From positions 62,001 to 126,000 of the forward strand of contig CASENB010000029.1 of the NCBI GenBank assembly GCA_949289305.1: 64,000 nt of DNA, written 5' to 3'. Below, one piece after another: positions 46,289-55,031 of this stretch. Both the position numbers and the translations under genes were made by a program. The first letter of the stretch is position 1, and each line of letters begins with the position of its first letter. The stretch is from an uncultured Spirochaetales bacterium (GTDB lineage: Bacteria > Spirochaetota > Spirochaetia > Sphaerochaetales > Sphaerochaetaceae). The notes under the pieces are model-generated. The model did not search any database. It was given only the letters and a program-made list of their open reading frames with translations, and was not told where the DNA came from.

Positions 46289-47590
46289 TTATATATCTAT
46301 TGCGGTATCATTTAATAGGAATTCTTCAATGCCGATATAAAGTATTCCTTTTTCATCGTGCCATGGAATAATGTCGTCTTTTACCACTACGATCTTTTTA
46401 AATGAGTCATGCACCCTGTTGAGAGAATTAGTTTCTTGTATGCGTTTTTCTTCATCAGCAACGGTAAGGGCAGATTGTATGTAATAGCGTTTGCTACCTT
46501 TGTTGGCAATGAAATCTATTTCCAGCTGACTTCTAATTTTCTTACCGTTTTCATCTTTCCAATTGTATTCTATTACTCCTACATCGACATCAAATTCCCT
46601 TGCTATGAGCTCATTAAAGATAATATTTTCCATAATGTGGTTCTCTTCTTGTTGCCTGAAATTTAATCTGGCATTCCTAAGACCAACGTCTGTGAAATAA
46701 TATTTAAGTGGTGTTTCTATGTATTTCTTGCCTTTGATATCATAGCGGTAAGCTTTATATAAAATAAATGCATCAATAAAATAATCTAAATATTTGCTAA
46801 GTGTGTTTGCACTAATTTTAGTTTGCTTTACGCTTTTAAAAGAGTTTGATAACTTTGTTGGATTTGTAAGTGAACCAATGGAAGAAGAAATTATGTTAAG
46901 CAGATCTTCTAATATCTCATTGCTATTTATAATATGGTTGTGTTCGATGACATCTGTAAGATAAGTTTTTGAAAAAAGATCTTTTAAATATTTGCTTTTA
47001 TCTTCATGTGTCTTTAAATGCAGAAGCATAGGCATCCCACCATATGTGCAATACTCCCTCCATGCATAGCGTTTATCACCATCATATGAATTATAAAACT
47101 CTTTATAAGTCAATGGATTTACTCGTATCTCGTCGCCTCGGCCTCTGAATTCTGTAAGAATGTCTGAAGATAGTAGGTGGGAATTACTGCCTGTTACGTA
47201 TATATCTACATTTTTTAACTTCATTAATCCATTGATAACATCTACAAATCCAATTTTTGCATTTTTATCGTCTACATATGGGTTTTGGATTTCTGACACA
47301 TTTTGTATTTCATCTAGAAACACATAGTATTTTTGCGTTTTATCTGACACTAAGTTTCGTATATATTTATCAAGTTCAAGTGGATTACGATACTTTACAC
47401 TACTAATATCATCTAAAGCCAATTCTATTATGTTAGAATCATTGATACCTATTGAATTGAGATAACTATGATATAGTTCAAAGAGTAAAAAAGATTTTCC
47501 ACATCTGCGAATGCCTGTGATTACTTTGACCAGTCCATTTTCTTTTTTAGAAATAAGTTTATTAAGATAGTGATTTCGTTCAATGATCAT
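46289..47590 (-). CDS. AAA+ ATPase, DUF4143 family (copy D)
   Basis: 433 residues. Walker A GIRRCGKS (26-33), Walker B YVFLDEIQN, sensor VTGSNSH, GGMPMLLHL, winged helix and DUF4143. In the nuclease-like part LEIDFIA is kept, but the next strand is YYIQSALTV, so E-x-K is lost. AAAGGA 6 nt before ATG. Upstream on its own strand are two 32-nt repeats with an inner palindrome. Closest in type to copy B. Function unknown. Confidence 0.85.
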   Translation of the reverse strand: MIIERNHYLNKLISKKENGLVKVITGIRRCGKSFLLFELYHSYLNSIGINDSNIIELALDDISSVKYRNPLELDKYIRNLVSDKTQKYYVFLDEIQNVSEIQNPYVDDKNAKIGFVDVINGLMKLKNVDIYVTGSNSHLLSSDILTEFRGRGDEIRVNPLTYKEFYNSYDGDKRYAWREYCTYGGMPMLLHLKTHEDKSKYLKDLFSKTYLTDVIEHNHIINSNEILEDLLNIISSSIGSLTNPTKLSNSFKSVKQTKISANTLSKYLDYFIDAFILYKAYRYDIKGKKYIETPLKYYFTDVGLRNARLNFRQQEENHIMENIIFNELIAREFDVDVGVIEYNWKDENGKKIRSQLEIDFIANKGSKRYYIQSALTVADEEKRIQETNSLNRVHDSFKKIVVVKDDIIPWHDEKGILYIGIEEFLLNDTAIDI

Positions 47591-47606
47591 ATTTCATCCT
47601 TTGTAA

Positions 47607-47722
47607 CTCGAAATATTTTTGCGGATAACCGCATTTTTGATTCATGTTAATTATATATCGTGATTTCATGAAGTCAAGAATGCTCGAAATATTTTTGCGG
47701 ATAACCGCATTTTTACTTCGAG
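47607..47722 (-). promoter_or_regulatory. Two 32-nt repeats with palindrome before ATPase D
   Basis: Identical 32-nt units at 47607-47638 and 47683-47714, each with CTCGAA at the left and the dyad TGCGGATAACCGCA inside. The second is extended by TTCGAG (47717-47722), making a larger nested palindrome. They lie 17-132 nt before the ATPase start, so they are likely operators. Confidence 0.65.
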
Positions 47723-47756
47723 TTTTTTTGCTGTGCTAAGTGTTACTAAATTTTTA

Positions 47757-47785
47757 TTGACAGATGGGTAGTGCTTTTATAATAT
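47757..47785 (+). promoter_or_regulatory. Promoter of the NADAR operon
   Basis: TTGACA (47757-47762), 17-nt spacer, TAATAT (47780-47785). The region 47790-47820 is AT-rich with short TGTTATA repeats that could be the site of the GntR/UTRA regulator at the operon's end. Confidence 0.65.
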
Positions 47786-47829
47786 AATACATATTTGTTA
47801 TATCTTCATGTTATAATAATGGAGGTCAT

Positions 47830-48267
47830 ATGCAGGAGATCAGATTCTACCATGAATATGATGATTACGGTTATTTCTCCAACTACTGGGTTGCTCCGAT
47901 TACTCTCGAAGAGAAGGTCTGGCCTTCTTCTGAGCACTACTATCAGTCTTGCAAGTCTCTAGATCCTGAGTTCAGAGAGAGAATACGCACTGCAGCTACT
48001 CCAGATGATGCGAAGACTCTTGGAAACAGTGAGGAGTGCGTTTACCGTGATGATTGGGATACGTACAAGGATACGGCCATGAGGATCGCTTTAAAAGCAA
48101 AATTCACGCAGCATGAGGATTTGAAATCCCTTCTTTTGGCAAGCGATGATGCCATTTTGATAGAAGCCTCTGATCGTGATTATTACTGGGGTTGCGGAGC
48201 TGATGGATCTGGTAAGAGCATGCTTGGAAAGCTCTTGATGGAACTTCGTTCACAATTGCTCGCCTAA
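47830..48267 (+). CDS. NADAR family protein (YbiA-like)
   Basis: 145 residues, full-length NADAR: GYFSNYWVAPI at the start, the conserved WPSSEHYYQSCK, and YWGCGADGSGKSMLGKLLMELR at the end. Family members cleave N-glycosidic bonds: YbiA/RibX-type enzymes act on riboflavin intermediates, and others remove ADP-ribose from guanine in DNA. Here it is the first gene of an operon with a sugar-type ABC importer and other N-glycoside-acting families, which suggests metabolism rather than a toxin-antitoxin role. Ribosome site GGAGG. Confidence 0.88.
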   Translation: MQEIRFYHEYDDYGYFSNYWVAPITLEEKVWPSSEHYYQSCKSLDPEFRERIRTAATPDDAKTLGNSEECVYRDDWDTYKDTAMRIALKAKFTQHEDLKSLLLASDDAILIEASDRDYYWGCGADGSGKSMLGKLLMELRSQLLA

Positions 48268-48285
48268 GCAGAATCAGGAGGGGAT

Positions 48286-49929
48286 ATGAAGATAGGAAAT
48301 AAAGCCATAGACAGGTTTATAAAGCTTGCTTATATGACGCTTAGAAGTACTGTAAAGTTTCCTTTATCCCGTCTGGAACAGTCATATAAGGCCATGAGGC
48401 CTTTCATGCATCCTAAGGCAGATGAAGCTGAGTTTGACAGCGATGCTTTCCTATATGCTTCAGCTCGGCTCCCTTCATGCATATTTAAAGCACAGCATGT
48501 TGTTTTAGGTCAGAGCATCACTTATTTTGAAGAGGTAGGCATATCCGTTTCCAAATGGGAAGAGGTATATGCGAAGGCAAGACGCAGAAGATATCTTTAT
48601 GATGGAAAGGATACCGTTGCCGCATTTATATCGAGCAAATCAGATATAGATGACGTAATCCCAACTCTGCTCTGCTTTCAGATAGAGTGGAACAAACTTG
48701 CAAAAAACATACGGCTATTGTCATCAGATGGACTTTCTTCTGATTATGAGTCTCTTTTAATTAAAGCGACTGGAACTGATTCTTCCTATGTACGTTCTGT
48801 CTTTTCTAATTTAGAAGATAGCGTTAAATCCCTATATTCTTTTGATTGTAATTTCAGCATCCAGAACTTTGAGGCAAGTTATTCAAGATATATGAAGGAA
48901 ACGTCCTCTTGGTGGGATCAGATATGCTCGGCTTTTCCTGATATCGAAGACAGGGAAGTCTACTTCGTCTCATCAAATACTCATAGCCTTATAAACATAA
49001 TATCCGGATTTGCCGAAAAGCATGAGCGCGAGATTCTTGAAACCGCATCAGAAATAGAAGATCTTGGAGAGCTTGTCAGAAAATACAATGACTCGTCTTC
49101 TTCTCTCTACAAGAGCAATCTTCTTTACTACCTTCTCATGAAGTGTGAATCGTGCGATGACGGCGCTTTAAGGGACAAGAGGATAGCCTATGAAGAGAGT
49201 CTTGGAATAAAACGCATAAGGAGTTCCCGCTTCTTAGACGTTCCTACACAGATTATTGATTTTGGTACGGTATCTAAAACTAGGATGGCAGATAGGATAG
49301 GGGATTCCAATGCGATCATATTGAATATAGATTATCCGCTTGGCAGAACTGCATATTTCGTTCTGAGCAAAGTCAGCGAACACATAGATAAGCTTCGCGG
49401 CGTCTACGTGATAGGCAAGGCTGCTTCTGTTTTCGCTGAACGAGGCGACGTGCTTATTCCTTCTTCTGTGGTTGATCTGCATAATGGAAACAACTATTAT
49501 TTTTCAAATGCGATAGGAGCTTCAGATCTAGAAAGATATATAAGCCAGAAAAACCACAGCATATATGATAAGCAGAGAGCAGTGACTGTTCTTGGAACGT
49601 TTTTGCAAAATAAAAAACTGCTCAATGATATACTTGCAGCTGGAATTACGGACATAGAGATGGAGTTCGGGCCTTATCTTGCTGCATTTTATGAGATCGT
49701 ATATCCGAAGAGATATCCTGAGGAAGAGATAATAACTATACCGTCAGATTCGATTGATCTTGGAATCGCTCATTACGTCTCTGACAATCCATTCTCTTCT
49801 TCTCCAGGACTTAGCCATGCGCTTGCACTTGATGGCGTTGAGGCGACATATGCTGTTTCCTATGCCGTCCTCGATAAGATTCTAAGCGATATCAGCAAAA
49901 GAAGGAGGATCTTAGATGGCACAAATTAA
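48286..49929 (+). CDS. Unknown protein with nucleoside-phosphorylase-like C-terminus
   Basis: 547 residues. The N-terminal half is helical, Ser-rich and unrecognised. The C-terminal 230 residues read like the NP-1 phosphorylase fold: strand-loop IILNIDYPLGR, VYVIGKAASVFAERGDVLIPSSVVD (compare G-D-x-V-I-P), and ITDIEMEFGPYLAAFYE (compare the ligand-binding V-E-M-E). It may belong to the DUF6909 family; that name is from memory. Starts 18 nt after the NADAR gene and overlaps the next permease by 14 nt. Confidence 0.6.
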   Translation: MKIGNKAIDRFIKLAYMTLRSTVKFPLSRLEQSYKAMRPFMHPKADEAEFDSDAFLYASARLPSCIFKAQHVVLGQSITYFEEVGISVSKWEEVYAKARRRRYLYDGKDTVAAFISSKSDIDDVIPTLLCFQIEWNKLAKNIRLLSSDGLSSDYESLLIKATGTDSSYVRSVFSNLEDSVKSLYSFDCNFSIQNFEASYSRYMKETSSWWDQICSAFPDIEDREVYFVSSNTHSLINIISGFAEKHEREILETASEIEDLGELVRKYNDSSSSLYKSNLLYYLLMKCESCDDGALRDKRIAYEESLGIKRIRSSRFLDVPTQIIDFGTVSKTRMADRIGDSNAIILNIDYPLGRTAYFVLSKVSEHIDKLRGVYVIGKAASVFAERGDVLIPSSVVDLHNGNNYYFSNAIGASDLERYISQKNHSIYDKQRAVTVLGTFLQNKKLLNDILAAGITDIEMEFGPYLAAFYEIVYPKRYPEEEIITIPSDSIDLGIAHYVSDNPFSSSPGLSHALALDGVEATYAVSYAVLDKILSDISKRRRILDGTN

Positions 49930-50824
49930 GAAAGGTATGGTGAGATACAGCCGTCGTGAAGTCATGACAGCTGTACTTTTCCTGCTTCCGGCATTCGTTC
50001 TATTTCTTGTTTTCAAGTATTATCCTTTGGTTGACAATTTCAGAATAAGCCTTACAAGCTGGAACTTCTTCAGTGAACATAAGACGTTCGTCGGACTTCA
50101 GAATTTCATCAACATATTCACATCCGACACATTTTGGAAGATATTAAAAAACACGTTCTTCTACACCATATGTTCCACTTTGATATCCATCGTCATAGGG
50201 TTCTTTCTTGCAATAGCTCTTTTCAGGATGAAGGGGAGACTTCCTAAGGTTTTGAAGACGCTTCTTTTCGTACCGAATGTTACAACAGCAAGTGCGATGG
50301 CTATTTTATGGATGTGGATATTCGATCCGGACTTTGGACTTTCAGGACAGATTTTCTCAGCTATTGGAAAAGCAAGTCCCAGGTGGCTTCTCGATTCAAA
50401 TCTTGCAATGTGGGTCATAATATCGCTTTCTGTATGGAGGAGCATGGGGTATGTCATGCTCATCTATATGAGCGGCCTTTCTGGGATAAATGATGAAATA
50501 TATGAAGCAGCAAGGATCGACGGGGCATCGAATGCGCAGCAGGTATTTAAAATAACGCTGCCATTGCTAAAGCCTACGACTTATTTCCTTGCTTTAACGA
50601 TGTTTATTCAGGCAATGCAGGTATTCGATATCGTATCTGTAATGACTGGTGGCGGTCCTTACGATTCTACGAACGTGTTGAATCTTTATATCTATCAGAT
50701 GGCGTTTGGCCGTTCAAGGGCAGGATATGCGGCAGCTCTTTCAGTAATACTCTTTTTAATCCTTCTGCTTTGTACCGTAATACAGCAGATAGCAAGCAGG
50801 AAAAAGGAGGAGTCTTATGTCTAA
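49916..50824 (+). CDS. Sugar-type ABC transporter permease (UgpA/MsmF-like)
   Basis: 302 residues, six membrane helices, EAA loop EAARIDGASNAQQVFKITLPLLKP (about 198-222). This is the first permease of a CUT1-type importer, the group for oligosaccharides and glycerol-3-phosphate. Overlaps the gene before (14 nt) and the second permease (8 nt). Confidence 0.9.
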   Translation: MAQIKKGMVRYSRREVMTAVLFLLPAFVLFLVFKYYPLVDNFRISLTSWNFFSEHKTFVGLQNFINIFTSDTFWKILKNTFFYTICSTLISIVIGFFLAIALFRMKGRLPKVLKTLLFVPNVTTASAMAILWMWIFDPDFGLSGQIFSAIGKASPRWLLDSNLAMWVIISLSVWRSMGYVMLIYMSGLSGINDEIYEAARIDGASNAQQVFKITLPLLKPTTYFLALTMFIQAMQVFDIVSVMTGGGPYDSTNVLNLYIYQMAFGRSRAGYAAALSVILFLILLLCTVIQQIASRKKEESYV

Positions 50825-51656
50825 TTATAGAAAAACCAGCATTGAAACCATTGTTAAGATTATTTTTCTCCTTGTTGCTGCTGTAGTAGTTGTAATCCCA
50901 TTTTTATGGATGATAATGACGAGCTTACAGCCTTCCTCTGCCGCAGTGCTTCAGCGTCCTATAAGGTTTCCCCTCCCTCCTAATTTTGAAAACTATTTGA
51001 AAATCTGGAGTGTGGAGCCTTTTGGAATTTATGGTGTAAACAGCATATTCGTATCCCTTTCCGCAGCGTTTTTACAGGTTGTTGTGGCAATTCTTGCTGC
51101 ATATGCTTTCGCTGTTCTTCGGTTTCCTTTTAAAAAGATTGCATTCCTTTTCGTTCTTGCAGTCCTTATGATGCCGACGCAGGTAGCAATAATTCCGCTT
51201 TATTCGTTAATGACGAAGCTTGGGTGGCTTGATAGTTATGCAGGACTTATCATTCCGTTTGCAGCAGACGCTTATGGCATCTTCCTTATAAGACAAAGTT
51301 TTCTGTCTGTTCCTCGTGATTTCGTGGAAGCAGCTCAGATTGAGGGAATGGGGCACGGACGGATTGCGTTTAGCATCATGCCGCATCTTATAAAGCCATC
51401 ATTAATCGCATATATAATCATGGCGATTAAATGGAGATGGAATGATTATTTCTGGGTATTGGTAATGACAAGCAGTGTGGACAAGAGGACGCTTCCTGTT
51501 GGTATTGTAATGATGAAGGAAGTCAGCGACGGTGGGACGCAGTGGCATCTTTTAATGGCTGCGACGCTGGTTGTTCTTCTTCCTATGCTCATCCTCTTTC
51601 TTTGTCTGCAGAAATACTTTACCAATGATTATATGTCAGGAGCTATTAAAGGGTAA
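50817..51656 (+). CDS. Sugar-type ABC transporter permease (UgpE/MsmG-like)
   Basis: 279 residues, six membrane helices, EAA loop EAAQIEGMGHGRIAFSIMPHLIKPS. Second half of the channel. No ATPase gene lies in the operon; CUT1 importers often share a common MsmK/UgpC ATPase encoded elsewhere. A small hairpin (GTGGC/GCCAC, 51662-51674) lies before the next gene. Confidence 0.9.
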   Translation: MSNYRKTSIETIVKIIFLLVAAVVVVIPFLWMIMTSLQPSSAAVLQRPIRFPLPPNFENYLKIWSVEPFGIYGVNSIFVSLSAAFLQVVVAILAAYAFAVLRFPFKKIAFLFVLAVLMMPTQVAIIPLYSLMTKLGWLDSYAGLIIPFAADAYGIFLIRQSFLSVPRDFVEAAQIEGMGHGRIAFSIMPHLIKPSLIAYIIMAIKWRWNDYFWVLVMTSSVDKRTLPVGIVMMKEVSDGGTQWHLLMAATLVVLLPMLILFLCLQKYFTNDYMSGAIKG

Positions 51657-51689
51657 TTCATGTGGCAAGGCCACATTTTAGGAGGATTT

Positions 51690-52979
51690 ATGAAAAAGCT
51701 TATTGTAGCGCTTCTCATCGCGTCATCTGTCTTTTCTTTGTGGGCAGGTGGAAATACCGAGACGACGGCTGTAAGTAACGGCCCTGTCACAATCGAATTA
51801 TGGAGTTCCTTAAGCGGAACAAAGGCAAATGTGTTCGATACTCAGGTTGAAAGGTTCAACTCATCGCAGAATGAGGTTGTCGTTAATGTAATACATCAGG
51901 GCGGATATTCTATTTTAAGACAGAAGGTTGCTGCTGCAGCTAATGCAAGAAACATGCCTGACATGCTTATCTGCGACTACATCGATGTCGCATATTATGC
52001 ACAGCTAGGACTTCTAAGAAGCCTTGAGGGACTTTTCAGTGATGAACTTATTAATGATTATTACGAGTCAATGCTTGTTGATCTCAGATACGACGGACAG
52101 CTTTATGCAATCCCTTACAATAGAAGCACTCAGGGATTCTATGTAAATAACGACGTTCTTAAAGAGGCCGGCATAGACAGAGTTGCATCAAATTGGGATG
52201 AATTTTTAGAGGATGCGAAAAAGTTCAAGGAACTTGGAGATGACTATTACTATGGATACGCTTTCTTTAATCAGTTCCTATTTGATGCTATCGCATATAC
52301 ATGGGGAGCTGATATCAGCACTCCTGATGGAGAAGTAAAGCTTAACAGTCCTGAAATTGTTGAGATGATGACTTACTTCCAGCAGATGTACAACGACGGT
52401 CTTCTTTTAATGCCTCCAGCACTCGTCGGAGGATTTGAAGAGCTTAACGGAGCATTCCTTTCAGGCAATGTTGCAACAGTTTTCCAGACATCTTCTTTTG
52501 CTCCAACAGCAGAGCAGATTCTCGACTGCGATTGGTCGTTTGAATTCATCCCTGCAGGAGAGGGTGGAAACGCAATAACGATTGGTGGAGGAAACTTCGC
52601 AATCTGCTCTGGCACAAGCGATGAGGAAGCAGCTGCTGCTGTGAAGTTCCTTGAGTACATGTCTTCTCCTGACATTGTGACTGAGTTCTTCATGGAGACT
52701 GGTAATCTTCCAATAAGAAAGAGTATTATGGATCGTGAAGATGTTAAGACATATCTTGCGGAAAATCCTTCATACCAGACTATGCTTGATCAGCTTGAGT
52801 ATGGTAAGCCTGCTCCAAGCATTACGAAGAATATCCGTGACGTGTTTAACAGAGTAAATGACATGATGAGCCGCATAATTCTTAATGGAGAAGATCCAAA
52901 GACTGTTCTTGATGAGTATACAGCCGAGTTCCAGGCTGAGATTGATGAACAGAAGAGTTTGGGCGAGTTCATTTACTAA
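51690..52979 (+). CDS. ABC transporter substrate-binding protein (family 1, UgpB-like)
   Basis: 429 residues from ATG 51690 behind AGGAGG; an upstream ATG at 51660 lacks a site and lies in the hairpin. Signal peptide (LIVALLIASSVFSLWAGG) without a lipobox Cys, so a soluble periplasmic protein. Mature part VTIELWSSLSGTKANVFDTQVERFN and GGYSILRQKVAAA follow the family 1 pattern close to UgpB, which binds glycerol-3-phosphate and its diesters. The actual ligand is unknown. Confidence 0.9.
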   Translation: MKKLIVALLIASSVFSLWAGGNTETTAVSNGPVTIELWSSLSGTKANVFDTQVERFNSSQNEVVVNVIHQGGYSILRQKVAAAANARNMPDMLICDYIDVAYYAQLGLLRSLEGLFSDELINDYYESMLVDLRYDGQLYAIPYNRSTQGFYVNNDVLKEAGIDRVASNWDEFLEDAKKFKELGDDYYYGYAFFNQFLFDAIAYTWGADISTPDGEVKLNSPEIVEMMTYFQQMYNDGLLLMPPALVGGFEELNGAFLSGNVATVFQTSSFAPTAEQILDCDWSFEFIPAGEGGNAITIGGGNFAICSGTSDEEAAAAVKFLEYMSSPDIVTEFFMETGNLPIRKSIMDREDVKTYLAENPSYQTMLDQLEYGKPAPSITKNIRDVFNRVNDMMSRIILNGEDPKTVLDEYTAEFQAEIDEQKSLGEFIY

Positions 52980-52995
52980 TAAAGAGGAGATTCTT

Positions 52996-54465
52996 ATGGA
53001 GATATGCCGCAGCAAGTGCAGGATACTTTACTCAGGAGAAGATGAGTCTCAGAGCAAGAGATATTTTATGTTATCTTTTTCTGTCCCATCTTCCTGCGGC
53101 ATTTTAAAACTATCTCTTTCCCGTTTCACAGAGAAGGAAGCGCAGATTCCTATCGCTCTATTTGACAGCGATGGGAAGATGCGTATATTTCGCGCCCCTG
53201 AAGGCGCAAAGGGATTCTATACGGATTCTTATGTGATTTCTGGAAAAAACGCCTCATCTGGAGCCGTTCCCGGTCCGATAAAAGAAGGAGAGTGGAAACT
53301 CGTATTATATAAGAGGCGTTTTTTCGAGGATATCGAAATTGATCTTGTCATAGAAGCTCTAAAAGCTGATTTCTGCACTGATTCTGCTTTGCCTCTTACT
53401 TTCCAAGATAAGGTTGTCAACCAGGCGGATGGGTGGTACAGAGGGGAGCTCCACGTTCACTCTTCAGAGAGTACAGGAAGACGACCTATTGAAGATGTGC
53501 TTGCTGCTGCAGATGAGGAGAATCTTGACTTTCTTGCTATAACGGATCATTTCACGTCAAGCCATTGGAGGCTTATAGAAGAATCGAGTAAGGCTCATAA
53601 GGTGCTATGTCTAAGATCTATGGAGGTCTCGGGAGATAAAGGCCATGCGAACGTTCATGGATTGACAGATTGGATTAATCCCCTTGTTGATGATAATGAG
53701 CGTCTATCTGCTTTTCTGGGCCTTAAGGAAAGACCGAGTATGGAAGCTATTGCCGATTCTGTTCATTTGATGGGCGGCATCTTTGGAATCAACCATCCTC
53801 TTAGCGGGATGGTTGGCTGGCAGTATGCGGATTTTCCTATTGAGAAAGCCGACATGATAGATATCTGGGCGTCTCCCGACAATGCTACATCCCTTTGTTA
53901 TCCGACTCTTTATGATTCCTATTTAGTCCAAGGATACAGGCTTGTCGCTGTCGGATCATCAGATAGCCATGATCCGCGCCAGGAGAAAGGCCCATGGAGA
54001 TTCGGACAGCTATATACGTACGTATATGCCGAATCTTTGTCTTCAAAAGGAATAATAGAGGGAATAAGGAGGGGGCGCGTGTATGTCGCATGCGGAAAGT
54101 CACGTATGGATATGACCATTTCTTATAAGGGGAAGCGCTATTATATGGGAGACTCTGTTCCTTATGAAGGAGGAGATGTTGAGCTTTCTGTTGAAATAGG
54201 ATCAAATCCTTCAGGAAATTTATTTATAATGATTTCCGGTCAGCTTAATTCTGTGCAATACATTGACTCCTCATCTGATATGAGAACTTATGCATTCAAC
54301 ATTCATGAGCATGATATTCATATGTTGAAGTCGCAATCTGCGTTTATCCGCATTGAATTCTTTGAGGATGTTGTAAAGGCGAAATTCTGGGGCATGGCGC
54401 ATAGGGATTCAGAAAGCATGAGACTTCTTTCAAATCCGATATGGCTTAATAAGGAGATAAGATAA
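52996..54465 (+). CDS. CehA/McbA-type PHP-superfamily metallohydrolase
   Basis: 489 residues from ATG 52996 (GAGGAG 6 nt upstream). N-terminal 140 residues are beta-rich. The PHP metal site is visible: GELHVHSSES (H-x-H), AITDHF, NHPLSG and GSSDSHD. C-terminal beta domain. Enzymes of this group hydrolyse phosphoesters or related esters outside or inside the cell; no signal peptide is seen, so it probably acts in the cytosol on the imported compound. It starts 16 nt after the binding-protein stop. Confidence 0.85.
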   Translation: MEICRSKCRILYSGEDESQSKRYFMLSFSVPSSCGILKLSLSRFTEKEAQIPIALFDSDGKMRIFRAPEGAKGFYTDSYVISGKNASSGAVPGPIKEGEWKLVLYKRRFFEDIEIDLVIEALKADFCTDSALPLTFQDKVVNQADGWYRGELHVHSSESTGRRPIEDVLAAADEENLDFLAITDHFTSSHWRLIEESSKAHKVLCLRSMEVSGDKGHANVHGLTDWINPLVDDNERLSAFLGLKERPSMEAIADSVHLMGGIFGINHPLSGMVGWQYADFPIEKADMIDIWASPDNATSLCYPTLYDSYLVQGYRLVAVGSSDSHDPRQEKGPWRFGQLYTYVYAESLSSKGIIEGIRRGRVYVACGKSRMDMTISYKGKRYYMGDSVPYEGGDVELSVEIGSNPSGNLFIMISGQLNSVQYIDSSSDMRTYAFNIHEHDIHMLKSQSAFIRIEFFEDVVKAKFWGMAHRDSESMRLLSNPIWLNKEIR

Positions 54466-55031
54466 TGGATATAAAGCATGTAGCGGTATTTTGCGGTTCA
54501 AACTTAGGAAACGATCCTGCATTTAAGACAGAAATAATAGCTTTGGCTAATGCTCTTTTAGAAAAAGAGTGGGGGCTTGTCTATGGTGGAGGACATAGAG
54601 GCCTTATGGGTGAGATATCGTCCTATATGCTTCAAAACGGTGCGCATACGATAGGCGTTTCTCCAAAAAGGTTTTATAAGGCGGGAGATGAGGAGAAATC
54701 CTCTGAGTTCCATCTTGTTGATACCATGCATGAAAGAAAGGCCATGATGTACCGGCTTTCGGATGCGTTTATAATATTTCCAGGAGGAATTGGAACGCTT
54801 GATGAATATGCCGAAATATCGACATGGCATCAGATCGGCTTTTCAGGAAAGCCTGTAGCTGTTTTGAATGTCAACGGATTCTTTGACGGTCTTATTGCTC
54901 AAATCGACCACATGATCGAATGTGGATTTATAAAAGAGGAGACAAGAGGGGAGTATTTCTTTTCAGATAGCATTGATGAGATAATCAACTATCTATCAGA
55001 ATATGAGTATGTCAAAGGAAAGTGGGAGTGA
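54465..55031 (+). CDS. LOG-family protein (nucleotide phosphoribohydrolase)
   Basis: 188 residues, TIGR00730 type. GGGHRGLMGEIS and FPGGIGTLDEYAEI are the two LOG motifs (P-G-G-x-G-T-x-x-E) with the Arg/Glu residues that cut the N-glycosidic bond of a nucleoside 5'-monophosphate, giving base and ribose-5-phosphate. ATG shares one base with the preceding stop. Its 3' end overlaps the convergent regulator gene by 20 nt. Confidence 0.92.
   Translation: MDIKHVAVFCGSNLGNDPAFKTEIIALANALLEKEWGLVYGGGHRGLMGEISSYMLQNGAHTIGVSPKRFYKAGDEEKSSEFHLVDTMHERKAMMYRLSDAFIIFPGGIGTLDEYAEISTWHQIGFSGKPVAVLNVNGFFDGLIAQIDHMIECGFIKEETRGEYFFSDSIDEIINYLSEYEYVKGKWE

Noticed and set aside
47607-47714. Two 32-nt direct repeats with palindrome, like a CRISPR repeat pair
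   Set aside because: Only two copies, a 44-nt spacer, no third repeat and no cas genes; position before an ATPase gene fits operators better.
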